Shown piece after piece: positions 11,047 to 22,724 of a stretch of 64,000 bases of DNA. The position numbers and the translations under genes were made by a program. The notes below the pieces were generated by a model. It had not been told where the DNA came from. It saw nothing but the letters and a program-made list of their open reading frames with translations, and ran no database searches. Location of the stretch: assembly GCF_008831285.2 (NCBI RefSeq), contig NC_045139.1, positions 3,294,704-3,358,703 of the forward strand. The letters run 5' to 3'. This DNA is from Nymphaea colorata (lineage: Eukaryota; Streptophyta; Magnoliopsida; Nymphaeales; Nymphaeaceae). How positions within the stretch are numbered: position 1 is the stretch's first letter; the number at the start of each line of letters is the position of its first letter.

Positions 11047-11375
11047 TGAAAAGACTTTGTCTGCAATCTAAATTCATTTCATGGTGCACGCAAGGACTTG
11101 GCTTCCTTTGGTCGTTATCTCTGAATCCCCATCCTCATGATACCTTTGAGACCTTTTTGCTCCAAAAATCGTCATTCGCGAGAAAGCCAGTTGATTATGG
11201 AATTGTCAGTTTATCACAAGCTCCCCATTTTGTCCCATGTTACCAAAACACGCAAGATCTGCAAAAACTCATTCTAATGAAAACTGAACAAGTAATATGC
11301 TTCTCACAACAAAAGTTAAAATGATTTGTTCACCTGCAATTGAGTTCAAGTCCCCACATGTTCGTGTAACTCAGC
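11047..11375 (+). repeat. Fold-back element, right arm
   Basis: It is the reverse complement of 5038-5365 with scattered substitutions. Its outer end (CTCAGC at 11370-11375) coincides with the point where homology to intron 2 of the intact AOC gene (about 63249) begins, so the arm joins AOC sequence at a short shared word. Confidence 0.85.
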
Positions 11376-12138
11376 TCAGATGGTGATGGGTACGGGACCG
11401 ACTCGGCCGGTTCAGACAAACCGAGTCGTTTTCCGCTCTGGAAAGCAGTTCCGATCAAGCCGAGTCAGAGGCTGGACCAGATGAAACTAATGCATGGAAC
11501 TCACTTAAACAGAGATGTGGCCGTATTCTCCGAAATAGAAGCTATAGATGGCCTCGTACCGGTCCCCGTTCTTTTCCGGAACGTGCTGTATCAGTATGCA
11601 GAGTCCCGCTGTGATTCCGAGCCGCTTCTCTAGGTTGCCGTGGTAGAGCTGAAGAGCCAATAATCGAAGACAAATCGGCTAAATAACAAGCACCACTTTC
11701 GCAAGACGTGAACCAGGAAAGGAAACAGCCGAACTGTAAGCAAATTGAACTCATAAAAGCAAAATCATCACTTGGTTCCTGTTCACTGATTAATATGATT
11801 TAATGGATTTTTTTAGAACCATTTGAATCTTATGATGGATTAAGGCAACTTGCAGACCTGCTGACATTACAGAAGAAATTATTATGGTCAAGAATTTACT
11901 GTAAGAACAGATGCATTGTTCATTCTAGCATCTAACAATTAAGCAGATCTATCCATCAACAATTTAGAGAGAGACAGAGATGACAACAAGCCTTGTTGCT
12001 GAAGGGCACTAGATCACCGAGCGAGTTGACGCTTTTCTGACTGAGGCGAAGGTAGGCAGGGCTGCCTCTGTCTCTCTCATTAATCTCATACACATAGAGC
12101 TCTTGGACTCCTGGAACTGGAAAAACATGATTAATCAA
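11370..12138 (-). pseudogene. Truncated allene oxide cyclase pseudogene
   Basis: Two exons match the intact AOC gene at 62.5-64 kb. Exon 11992-12116 (125 nt) encodes [27 protein letters not shown] and exon 11505-11648 (144 nt) encodes [30 protein letters not shown]. The last codon of the second exon is TAA where the intact gene has CAA, and an Asp before YGH is Glu. The C-terminal exon is missing, because beyond 11370 the sequence is the fold-back arm. Upstream of 12116 an acceptor CAG is kept, but no first exon with a transit peptide was recognised. The catalytic-region Glu, Asn and Cys codons remain. It is a recent but dead copy; a truncated RNA is possible. Confidence 0.9.
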
Positions 12139-12139
12139 T

Positions 12140-13658
12140 CACACAAGGATGATCGATTGCATGATATCAGATGCCATGATATATGTTAAAAAAAGAATAT
12201 AAATCTTTCACAAGAAGAGAATATTTAAAAAACAATAATTAAAAAAGTAATGGTGTCATAACGACGGATGGGCAAGACTGTGACAAAAAAATAAATTGAA
12301 AAATATCTGGAAGCCACCAGGCAAGACAGATCTAAATAATAGCATACAGAGAGGATAATGCCCATTTGCAATTGAGTCACCAAAAAGACAATAATGTTGA
12401 CGATGATGCAGAATACATGGAAGCAAAGGAAAGGGGAATTCTAGAAACCATCAAGAACAGAAGATGATAATCATGGTGGTAGTGATCTCATGTTTGTAGG
12501 AGTCCATACATTCTTTAGATTGCAGGTAATTTCAGAACATGTGTTCATCTGATGAGCCGTATTAGTGCTTTTGGCTTTGTCTTTGAATCTCGCAAAGCTT
12601 TGGCTTGACCTTTGAGTAAACAAAGCACACTTGCTTCCCTTTGGCTTGGCTTATCAGCGAATAGCATTAGTGCAAAACATACTCGGTTCGCTTCCCATCA
12701 TGCCTCCTTGGTAGAAGTTCATGAAGCTTACCCTTCACCTTCAGTAGCCAAGGAAGGAGGCCTTTTTCCTCACGTGGAAACTAGCGCTTTTAGAATGAAA
12801 TACGTCGCCACCCACCCACTTATAGGGTGACTTTCAGTAATTTGAAGTTGCGAGTGCTTTTATCCAACACGAGCAAGCAATTTTCAAAGTGTCCATGACT
12901 TTGCTTTGCATTTCATCAAAGTTAAATTTATCTTTTAGTTAATACTTCTAATAAAGGCGTCGCTTCTGTGAACTTTTCCTTATTTATAAGCCTAACAACC
13001 GCTAAATAAGCTTCCAGTTTGATGAAAACATCGAAGGTAAAGGCTAAATGATGTTATATAAAGTTTTGACTGCAACGTTTAACCGCTTGTATCGGTTCAA
13101 CAAAAGTGGTTTTTAGTTAATAGATTTTGCCTTGAGGACTAGCTCGAAACAAAATAAATGAATTTGTGCGAATGTATTTATCGCTACAGATCATGCAAGA
13201 CAGATTTTTCTGCGTCATTAATTTTACTTTTTCAAAGCAATAAGGTCCGTGCGGACCCGGTCGATAGGGACGTCGAGGAATGGGATCCAGATCTGATATA
13301 ACAATTGTACCATATATGGCTTCCAGCCAAATTGTTCCTTAATTTCATTTTCAAACAGATCCCGATTTGAATAGGAAAAGTAGGAGCATATACATCTGCA
13401 CGTGTGGATATATATATATATATATATAAACAATTCAAATTTGCCTGCTTTGAAAAAATCAATTCAACAACATTCAAAGTGGCAAATTTGAATTATATAT
13501 ATAAAGAATATATAATTAGTTGACCTAAGTATAGTTAGATTCACTTACACACTAGATTTGAGTTGGCGACTCAAAATGCTCACAGCCTCTTGAATCTTCT
13601 CGACTCACTCTTTCAAGAGAGTCGGTGATGATTCTTTACACGTATATCGTGTACTATT
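12140..13658. other. Gene-free stretch upstream of the AOC pseudogene
   Basis: No gene is supported. If AOC exon 1 survives it should lie here on the minus strand, but no transit-peptide-like frame was recognised. A short plus-strand ORF (12612-12830) has no recognisable motif. A (TA)n run occurs at about 13408-13430, close to a second AT stretch at about 13493-13503. Confidence 0.4.
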
Positions 13659-14275
13659 TTCATATTGATACGAAATGTTTGCATTTCCCAACATATAGAC
13701 TCTTTACACACAGTTTGAACAACCTCCCCGCCCATCTGTAATTCCTGGAAAGGAATTACAGGAGTTGAATTTCCTGGAATGTTGTTAAGATGTCAAAAAC
13801 CAGGTGTCCAATTTTCACTGAATGATCCCTTAAAAATATTTTTTTTAAAAAAATTGTTTATTAGACAAGGGTTGAAGTGGACAGAACCCCTCTTAACCGA
13901 ATTTTAACAGAGTTGAATATTTATTTGAAAATTAATATAACGCAGCTTTAATGGCCACTATATGGCATTTCGGGAGATTGAGCTGAGGAGGCTCTAGAAC
14001 TATGATCAATCAAGAGACCAACAACTTCAATCCTAGCTCAAATAAGCTGTAGACAGAAAATAGAGTGAAGTGAGTAAGTGATCTCAAGTATATAAGGTTA
14101 GTGAATTCATAGAATTAGAATTTTGCTCCACTATAAACACTTAAACTGAAGCTGGATCCAATTAACAAGAGAGTATTCCCAAATAGGTTTGGGACAAAAC
14201 AGAGCCGAAACATGAAAATAGAGTGGTCTCCTAGCAACTTGAAAACTAGATTGGACTGGATCTTGGATGAGTTAA
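13659..14275 (+). repeat. Long inverted repeat, left arm
   Basis: It pairs with 16666-17307. Shared landmarks are CCTCCCCGCCCAT, GACATCTTAACAACATTCC (complement), TTTCGGGAGATTGAGCTGAG and CTGAAGCTGGATCCAATTAA. No coding content is supported. Confidence 0.9.
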
Positions 14276-14837
14276 ATGGGGGTAAAACTTGACTAAATAG
14301 GAGAGAGAGTAATCCTCAAGCAAGTCCAAAACCTCATAGGATTAAAACTCTGAAGCTCGAGTTCAAGAGTCATAAAGGTAGGTTGAATGCACTGTAAGGA
14401 GTCTGCATTTGGTTTGATTCAGACTGCAGATAAGAATTTTGAGTGGAAATTTACCTTTTCTGGAGAGGCGTGCACCACCTCCCCGCCCATGTGTACAGAG
14501 CTTTGGCACGCAGTTTCCTTTAGCACACAGTTTCTACCTGTGTATGTAATTTATACATAAGGAACAATTGCATCATATATGATGCATGATTTGTAAACAT
14601 ATGCATGCATGCATGTAACTATGTACAATTCTGTTCTTCTCTTTCCGGATTGGGAAGATGGTTTGAGGCACACTTACTCGTTTATTTAGTTGGAACTTCT
14701 TAAACTCATAGAAAAGCTCATGAAAAAACAAACATCTCTAACTAGCTAGGTTTACTTACTAGTATGTTAATTCCCAGGAAAATTTCTTTGAATTGTCCAG
14801 AAAACCGTCATTTAATAACTAGAGAAAAAAGTTATTT

Positions 14838-14873
<36 letters not shown>

Positions 14874-16123
14874 CCTCTAAGTTTCATCCAATCATGGTCA
14901 CCGTGTGCAATACATCAGGTAGATGTCATTAAACATATAGCTCATTGTAATATTTCTGGAATGTCTTGTGAGTGGCCGGAAGATTTCTCCATCCAAACTC
15001 GGACATAGAAATCCACAAATATATATCTAACAAGGTTTTAACAGCATGCAGTTGATTGTTCATTTTTCATGGTACATTTTAAGCCATACAGACTAATGTT
15101 TTTTCAAAATTATATTTTTGCCACATCAACCCATAAGGGGCCGAGCCAGAAATTTTTAGAAATTTTTTTACGCATGGGCCAAACTATAGTTTCAAAACTT
15201 TAATAGAAGCCAAAGTAAAAAAAATTTAAAATTTTTAAATATATGAAGCTAAAATTTTATAAAATTTATATATAAATTTATGTATATTTAATTCTCATGT
15301 TCTTAAGATGTTTGACTTATGTTGCATGAAAAATACGAACATCGAAATGGTCGTAACTCTTTAATATTCATACGAAAATACAGTTTTATTCATGGAATAA
15401 TTATGAATTAGATGAAAACAGAGTTTTATTGACTTACGTTTGCCTTATCAAACAATGTTTAGAATTTGGTGCGGCTTTTCAATTTATCGTCAATAGTAAA
15501 GATGTTTCTTGATTCGGTTTCAACATATATATGTTAAAATCGAGTTTAGCAACATTAAAGTTATGAGTACTATTTCAGCATGGGGTTGTCGACGGTGATA
15601 GAAAAGTTAATGACACATCAGAATCTTTTTTGATATCATATTTCAGAGCTTTTGTTGCTATTTGCTTTTCAAAAGTGAATAATTCTCTAGGCAGTGCAAT
15701 AGCATTTTCAGGAAAGTGCTACCTTTGCATGTTGGATGATTCCATTCTTATCGCTCCCTTGGATTTACTAAACAATGCTTTTATGATAATGTATATGGCT
15801 TCTTCTTAGTCTTGTGGCTCTTCATTATTTGTACATGACAGTATAGTCATCAATCAGTTATACTGTTACAGAACTTCTTATAAAGCAATTCATTAATTTT
15901 CAATATTGTTCTCAAATAGGTAACATATAAAATCTCAATACATTAAATAGTTTGTTCCATAAAAAAAAAAAATTAAAGCCGGATGAATATCATCTTACTA
16001 AACTGATTAATGTAGCCCAATCTCAAAAAGATGAGTAAGGGGCCTAACGCTTTTTGAAAGATGAATTGATATCTATTGAGAAACGACCAGAAAATGAAGC
16101 AAAATAAAATGAAGGAATTTCCG

Positions 16124-16239
16124 ATGATGGTTTCAGTACTCAAAGTCAGAAAGCTCCCCATAGATGTTCCGGTGATCTCCGATGCCTTGACCGGAACATC
16201 CATGGGGAGCTTTCTGACTTTGAGTACTGAAACCATCAT
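16124..16239. ncRNA. Candidate hairpin RNA locus: 50-bp arms, 16-nt loop
   Basis: Arm 16124-16173 and arm 16190-16239 are perfect complements except one A/G mismatch near the middle, with a 16-nt loop. A transcript of either strand would fold into a hairpin of microRNA-precursor size with almost complete pairing, typical of very young MIR genes or small MITEs. A short open frame runs through both arms. Its arms probably derive from an inverted duplication of one fragment. Transcription is not shown by the sequence. Confidence 0.45.
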
Positions 16240-16330
16240 GGCATGTGTCTAAATGAGATTAAAAAATCTAAAATTTTGGAACCATATTCGGAGCTTTTGT
16301 TGCTATTTGCTTTTCGTCCTCTCCTGAACT

Positions 16331-16552
16331 CCAGTGGCCGCGGCGACGCGTCTTTGCCTCCTCTAAGTTGGTAGTGGCGGTGGTGCCGGTACCGGTGGTG
16401 ACTGAAGCGCCACCACTTGCCTCATCCATCCTTGACGACCTCAATCATCTCTCTCCATCATCCTTGGTGGTGGCGCTTCAGTCACAACCGGCACCAGCAT
16501 CACCACCACTACCAACTTAGAGGAGGCAAAGACGCGTCGCCGCGGCCACTGG
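16331..16552. repeat. GC-rich hairpin: 86-bp arms, 50-nt loop
   Basis: Arms 16331-16416 and 16467-16552 are reverse complements at about 81 of 86 positions. They start CCAGTGGCCGCGGCGACGCG and contain TTGCCTCCTCTAAGTTGG. A third partial copy of the outer 30 bases follows directly at 16557-16586. Composition is much more GC-rich than the surroundings, as expected for captured exon sequence. The 92-aa ORF across it is explained by the palindrome. Confidence 0.85.
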
Positions 16553-16665
16553 AGGCCAGGAGGCAAAGACGCGTCGCCGCGGCCAATTATATCTTTAGCT
16601 TAACCTGCTTGAGCCTCAACCGAACTTATGGCATTCGTCTCACTGAGACTAGCCTAACCCTATGG

Positions 16666-17307
16666 TTAACTCATCCAAGATCCAGTCCAATCTAGTTTTC
16701 AAGTTGCTAGGAGGTCACTCTATTTCCATGTTTCGGCTCTGTTTTGTCCCAAACCTATCCTATCAGCTCTTGCTGAGTTGCGAATACTCTTCTTAATTGG
16801 ATCCAGCTTCAGTTTAAGTGTTTATAGTGGAGCAAAATTCTATTTCTATAAATTCACTAACCTTATCTACTTGAGATCACTTACTCACTTCACTCTATTT
16901 TCTGTCTACAGCTTATTTGAGCTAGGATTGAAGTTGTTGATCTCTTGATTGATCATAGTTCTAGAGCCTCCTCAGCTCAATCTCCCGAAATGCGAAATGC
17001 CATATAGTGGTCATTAAAGCTGCGTTATATTAATTTTCAAATAAATATTCAACTCTGTTAAAATTCGGTTAAGAGGGTTCTGTCCACTTCAACCCTTGTC
17101 TAATAAACAATTTTTTTTTTAAAAAAATATTTTTAAGAGATCATTCAGTGAAAATTGGACACCTGGTTTTTGACATCTTAACAACATTCCAGACAATTCA
17201 ACTCGTGTAATTCCTTTCCAGGAATTACACATGGGCGGGGAGGTTGTTCAAACGGTGTGTAAAGAGTCTATATGTTGGGAAAAGCAAACATTTCGTATCA
17301 ATATGAA
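16666..17307 (-). repeat. Long inverted repeat, right arm
   Basis: It is the reverse complement of 13659-14275, with a short insertion near 16765 (GCTCTTGCTGAGTTGC) absent from the left arm. Confidence 0.9.
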
Positions 17308-19190
17308 CATAAGAATTTTTGTGTGGGCACACACGTGTCTCCACCCCTGCCAATTGACCAGTTGGATCTTGTAGAATGTTGACAAATTCTGCCCCTTGTG
17401 CGACTAAATAATTCCTATTAGGATTCTCATGCGATGAAAATTGTACAACAGCAGGAGCAGAGCCAAGAGGGGACCGCATGGGCCCTGGCCCCAGCTCAAA
17501 TATTCTTAACATAATAAGTGCAAACCCGAAACTAATGAAGAAAAAAAAACAAGACTAAAGCATGGTGAGTGCATTCTTGAGACCATGAGTGCAGAATTGA
17601 AAGCGTAAGGTTGTGTTTGGTTCACCGTAGATCTGAGATCCATGGTGATATGAAAACTCTAATATCTCAAATCCATGGATTTAAGATCGGACATCTCCAC
17701 ACAAATCCGATCTTAAATTCATGGTTTTTAACATGTAGCATGAATTTTAAATTCATGCTATTAAGATCCTCAGTTTGTTTAAACCGAAGATCTCTCAAAA
17801 CATGTCTTTTAATGCAACATCGGATCAAGCACAACTTAAAGGGAAAAAACAAGATGAAAGATAAACAGTTGATAATGAATGAGTTTTGAAGACACAGAAG
17901 GAGCATTCACATAAAAGAAGAAGAAGAGAAAGTACAAAAAACAGTATGAGGTATCTCTCTCTCTCTCTCTCTCTATATTTCCTGGATTGGTCAAAGTTAT
18001 TACTCGAGCCTCTATATATCGTTGCGATCTCTTTCACTGCACCTAGGAGTGAAGATGTCTTTCTTTTTTAGGATGTATTTTTCAATAAAATTATATTACG
18101 CCAAAGAGAAAATATTGCCTCTATTGTTGTATTATTTTTGGGAAAATGTGACATTTTGGAAGATAATTGTATCCATAAAAGATGCCATTTGATGATATTT
18201 TAAGATATTGTGGATGTGACAATCCGTTTTGAATAATAATATAATCTACACAGAAACACACGATCAGAAGATACTTTTAAGATATGTGATAATTTACAAC
18301 GATGAGGAATTTGCATTAGGCATCACAATGCATATAAAATTGTAAATCTGGAAATATGATTTTTATTATCAAACTAAGAAATAATTTTTTTGGAAATTTA
18401 TTTCTCAGTCATCACACACACATCAAAATGAGAATTAAAAGATTTTTTCCATTCATTTATTTCAGGAAACTTATTTTTAGAATTTTTTTTCCAATTCAAT
18501 GTTTTAATCCATCAAATGGTCCCTATTGAAAAACTTAGCGTCCTTTTATCTCTCAAATGGTGGGGGCCACTCGCCTGTTCGCCACGGCATTGAACCGTGG
18601 CTGATTTTGCGGCATTCAAATGTCTTTTATTTTTTATAATAAAAGTAGAAAATTTCTAATAGAAAGAAATAGAATCATTGGACACTAACTGATTAGATTT
18701 GGATGGGATATAATGTGAGCATAATTGAGTAATCTGGTATTGTTTATTAGTATCAAAGTTCAGATTCAGATTTATGTATACAAATACTAAACATTATCCG
18801 AATTTTTCCATGTAATCTGATTCAGGTGTTCACCAAATTGGGTATGAAATACGATAACAGATCCGCATCCTTTTCTTATGGAATACGACCAGTCAAATCT
18901 GCATATGACTCAGACGTTAGATTATATCTTCGGGTGGACATCTCTAGTGACACCTAAAGATAGAGATTCGGGTCACTAGTTGGAAAAAAAATCCAAACCA
19001 CTGACGCCTTCGCACCATACTCCTCGTGCTGCACTTAAATTTTATTGGATGCTCATGGATCTTGTCCATGTCCAAACTACACTCTCAGTAATCCTGTTTA
19101 ACTGTTAACCAGTGAATGGCAGATTATGCAGGACATTATAAATGTACTATGAGAGAGCTACCTGAGCCTAGCCTAACACCCAAAACACGA
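17308..19190. other. Gene-free stretch with MITE-like sequence
   Basis: No coding region is supported. At about 17610-17830 there is GGTTGTGTTTGGTTC followed by inverted motifs (TTAAGATCGGA and TCCGATCTTAA; two ATCCATGG words), which looks like a small MITE. A (CT)n run lies at about 17954-17975. Confidence 0.4.
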
Positions 19191-19492
19191 ACACAGGCCG
19201 ATTAAATTAAAAGATATATATTTTAAATATAAAATATCATATAAATATAATTAATTGTAATAAATATTATAAGTATACATAAAAATCAATATAATTAATA
19301 TTAAAAAATGTTATCGGGTTGAACCGGGCTTAGTCGGGCCCACACAGGCCGATTAAATTAAAAGATATATATTTTAAATATAAAATATCATATAAATATA
19401 ATTAATTGTAATAAATATTATAAGTATACATAAAAATCAATATAATTAATATTAAAAAATGTTATCGGGTTGAACCGGGCTTAGTCGGGCCC
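19191..19492. repeat. Tandem duplication, two 151-bp copies
   Basis: A 151-bp unit (ACAGGCCGATTAAATTAAAA ... GTCGGGCCCAC) occurs twice head to tail with no difference seen by eye. Each unit has an AT-rich core between GC-rich ends containing GGGC words, resembling plant non-autonomous hAT-type fragments. Confidence 0.9.
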
Positions 19493-20984
19493 ACCCGGGC
19501 CAGCCCGATGCCTTTACATGAAAATTTTTTTTAAAAAAAGGTGGGCCCAAGGCCCATGCAGGCCCTCTCTTGGCTTTGCCCTTGGGTGTGGGCAATTGTC
19601 CCCACACCAGCCAACAAGTGGCTCCACCACTGCTTGCTGTTTCAAATCCCATTAATAAGTTCTTTCTTTGGCACGATCAAGTTAACTTGGTGCACCACTA
19701 AACTGTCCATTGAACATCACAACCGGCAACAGAGAGAGGTATAGGGTAGGTTGGAAAGTGCATCTGAAGGCAGAAGTTGCCGAAGGATCGAAGCTTCCCC
19801 CTTCTCCTTGCCCACTACTTTAGGACGTGAGTGGACCCATGGTAAACCGTCAACTAGAGCACCACACCATTTGCACTCCAAAAGAGTAGCGCCTATGTGA
19901 ATTGAACTGAAAATCAAGCTCTCACCAGTCTGTCAGTTCGACTAGCTATGCTACACCATTGAGACTGAAAATTGATCGCCTTGACTTGCTATTCATAAAA
20001 GAGGGATACTTCTTTTACTTTAATTTTTAGAACATAAGTTCAAAAAGGAAGTCTATCTTAAATGGGGATGTGAATCAATCAAATTTGATGGGGATGTAAA
20101 TCAATCAAATTTGGACAACCGTTTTCAAATAACGTTGATATAGAGAAAAAGAATTAACATATGATTAAGGAATCAGATCGAATTCGGATATAAGAAAAAA
20201 TTTGATTGGATGTGAATACGATTTAAAACAATGTCGAATCAGGTTTAGATCTGATCTGGATTCAGTTTCAAACAAATATGTTATATCCACTCTTCATACA
20301 TTTTGAAAGTTGATTCTTAACATATACAATATGGTTGGGATTCAATTGTGCATTTAAAAGTCAGATTTGGATTTGGATGCAAAAAGTAAAAGTGGGTTTC
20401 GAATTGGAGTCGGGTTGTGAATTTAAAAATTGGATTATGATATAGTAGAATTCTATATGTTCGTATTAAAATTTAAACATGTCAATACCCAAAAAGTCAA
20501 ATATGGTAAAATATACATCCAATTCAAATTGGATCTATTGACATCCCTAGGCTTGAACCTTGCTATGTTAGATCCCTTTGTATGAATCAATTTCAGACAA
20601 ATTGCCCAAACTTGATCACTTAACAAGTCTTGTTTGAGCTGAGTTAATTGAGCTTAGTTGACCTGGAGTAGGCTCCTTGACCACCACAACGTCTGGTTTT
20701 TGTGTGATGATTATGTGCTTTTCGATATAAGCTGGTTTCCAATTCACATCTGATGACTCCCTTTGTGATATTATATTATCTAATTTGGACTTAATTAATT
20801 AAATTTTTTTCTACTGTTCTCTATGTATATCTCTCTCTCTCTACAGCAAGAGATGAGATAGGCTGGCCTTATTGTTTCCCTCGGTCTCAACCCTTCTTTG
20901 TAGCATTGAGATGAGCAAAAGGATAACTCTGTCTCCGCATTGAGATGAGCAAAAGGATAACTCTGTCTCTCCTCAATTACTACT

Positions 20985-21042
<58 letters not shown>

Positions 21043-22720
21043 GGGTGGATACCAGACCACTTGGATAAGAGATAAAAACCATTTATGCACTAACTTAACA
21101 TAAATCATGCTTTAGTTTAAGTATTTTTATAAAAAAAAATCATTCCACTATCCAAATTTTGATGTTGTGACAACAGTTCATATTTTTATTATTAAAAAAA
21201 AATAACTAACTTGAGGTATGTTTCTAATCGAATTACTCTTAAAATCATATTTATAACTGTAAGGTTAGATTGCAAAAAAATAATAATATACAATAGTTGA
21301 TTTTAAGGGGTCTGTTTTTATTTTTCTTTATTTAACTAGTCTAGTTATATATATATATAATTTGATACCAATAAAGAAACACCTGAATTGGCAGATGCAC
21401 TTCTCTGTGTGGAAGTCCAAAAATATAAAATCAGATGAAGTTTTAAATGGGTTGGTAAATGCATAGTGATTGAAAATGACAAGACGCTCGAACCAGACCG
21501 TCTTATGCTTACCCAGCGGTTGTCTGGAAGAGAATATGCACTGGCTGGAGGGATGTCAATTCTACTTAAGAACATTTTAGTGAATAGGAGGTTGACAATT
21601 TATCATTCGAAAAAAGAAAGACATGAAGCACTTCGTCGAAATTGGATATCCAGTCCAAATTGAAAAGAAAATCATACAACAAATCCATATCCAATTTACT
21701 AATCCAATCTAAATTTTTCTCACAATAGCTGACTAGTCTGAATCTGAGAATAAATCAAACATTAGATTAAGTCTGCACCAACGCAGGTCAATTCTGTTTT
21801 CATTGTGAAACTCAACCACCCAAAGAATAATTAAAATTTTGTATTAGTTCTAAACGGACCCGATTCAAATCCAACTGCTAGTTTGAACACTGATGTTCTT
21901 TTATATTATTTTTAAAACTTATGAGCCATCGACGTGATCTTTTATACTGCTTTAAAACTTATTTTTATTTAATAAATCTTACACATCACATTAATTTATT
22001 TTGTTTTTTTGACCATTGGCTTCATCAGCAGATTCTTGACACAGAAATTAAAAATGTGTTTGAATGACAATTCTTTCAACTTTCATTATATTCCAAAAAA
22101 AAATCAAAAATTTTTTAGTATACATGCTGACCAACTCGCTAAACAATACAAAATTAATTAGCTTAAGACAAATGACATTGACAATTCATAACACATAGAA
22201 CAAAGAAGATCAAAGAAATTAATTACAATCTCTTAGATGCTCTACAGTTTTAATCATCTTTGTTATGTTATCTTGAAATTGGTAATAACGCGATGCGTTT
22301 AATTTAGGGAGAGGTGACAAAATGAAAACTTACTATGGGAGACAAAGCATAACCAATCAACAAAGGCATAAAAGAAATAAAAGGGACATCAGAAAAAAAT
22401 AGCATTCAAAGCAAGAACCAAAAAAAATATAAAGAATAGTAACCATAACCAGAACAAAAGCACGAAAGGAAAGAAGGGAGAGAAAGAGGTAAAAAGAAGA
22501 AGAACTGACATTTTGCCTTACTGCCATCGTCAAATCCATCTGAATTTTGTAATTTTATGACCAATTCGTTCTTTTGTTTTTTTAATTACAGTAAGCACTT
22601 TACTTACACAATCTGTGTCATCTGACAATCGGATAGTACATTCTTCTTTTGTTTCCAAATTGATAGTGAACCCCAAGCACAAGTTTTAAGATGAACAGAT
22701 GTCCGACAAATCCATTTTAA
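19493..22720. other. Gene-free stretch with degenerate repeats
   Basis: No gene is supported. It holds a GC-rich repeat at about 19500-19625 with GTGTGGGCAATTGTCCCCACACC, an (AT)n microsatellite at about 20993-21037 and one MITE (21041-21347). At 20915-20970 a phrase of about 30 bases (GCATTGAGATGAGCAAAAGG..) is repeated directly. Confidence 0.45.
21041..21347. mobile_element. MITE, copy 1, next to an (AT)n run
   Basis: It starts GGTGGATACCAGACCACTTG and ends near AACTAGTCTAGTTAT. It matches 42128-42513 in TNL-B intron 6 over its length, with shared words such as TCATGCTTTA and AAATTTTGATGTT. No coding capacity. Both copies adjoin long TA microsatellites, which fits preference for TA-rich targets. 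Confidence 0.7.
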
Positions 22721-22724
22721 ATAA

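Larger units (their letters stand above)
13659..17307. mobile_element. Putative transposon with long terminal inverted repeats
   Basis: Arms of 617 bp (13659-14275) and 642 bp (16666-17307) are reverse complements with modest divergence and a small extra segment of about 16 bases in the right arm. The outer ends read TTCATATTGATACGAAATG and its complement. The 2.4-kb interior has no transposase ORF but holds two compact hairpins. Long inverted ends with unrelated interior sequence fit a non-autonomous Mutator-like element. No 9-bp target duplication was confirmed, so an inverted segmental duplication remains possible. Confidence 0.6.

Noticed and set aside
16417..16695. 92-aa ORF MPHPSLTTS...
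   Set aside because: It overlaps the 86-bp palindrome, and its length is explained by GC-rich inverted sequence.
19860..19980. Possible tRNA-like sequence on the minus strand
   Set aside because: A TCGAACTGAC-like phrase is present, but no cloverleaf with acceptor stem and anticodon arm could be drawn.
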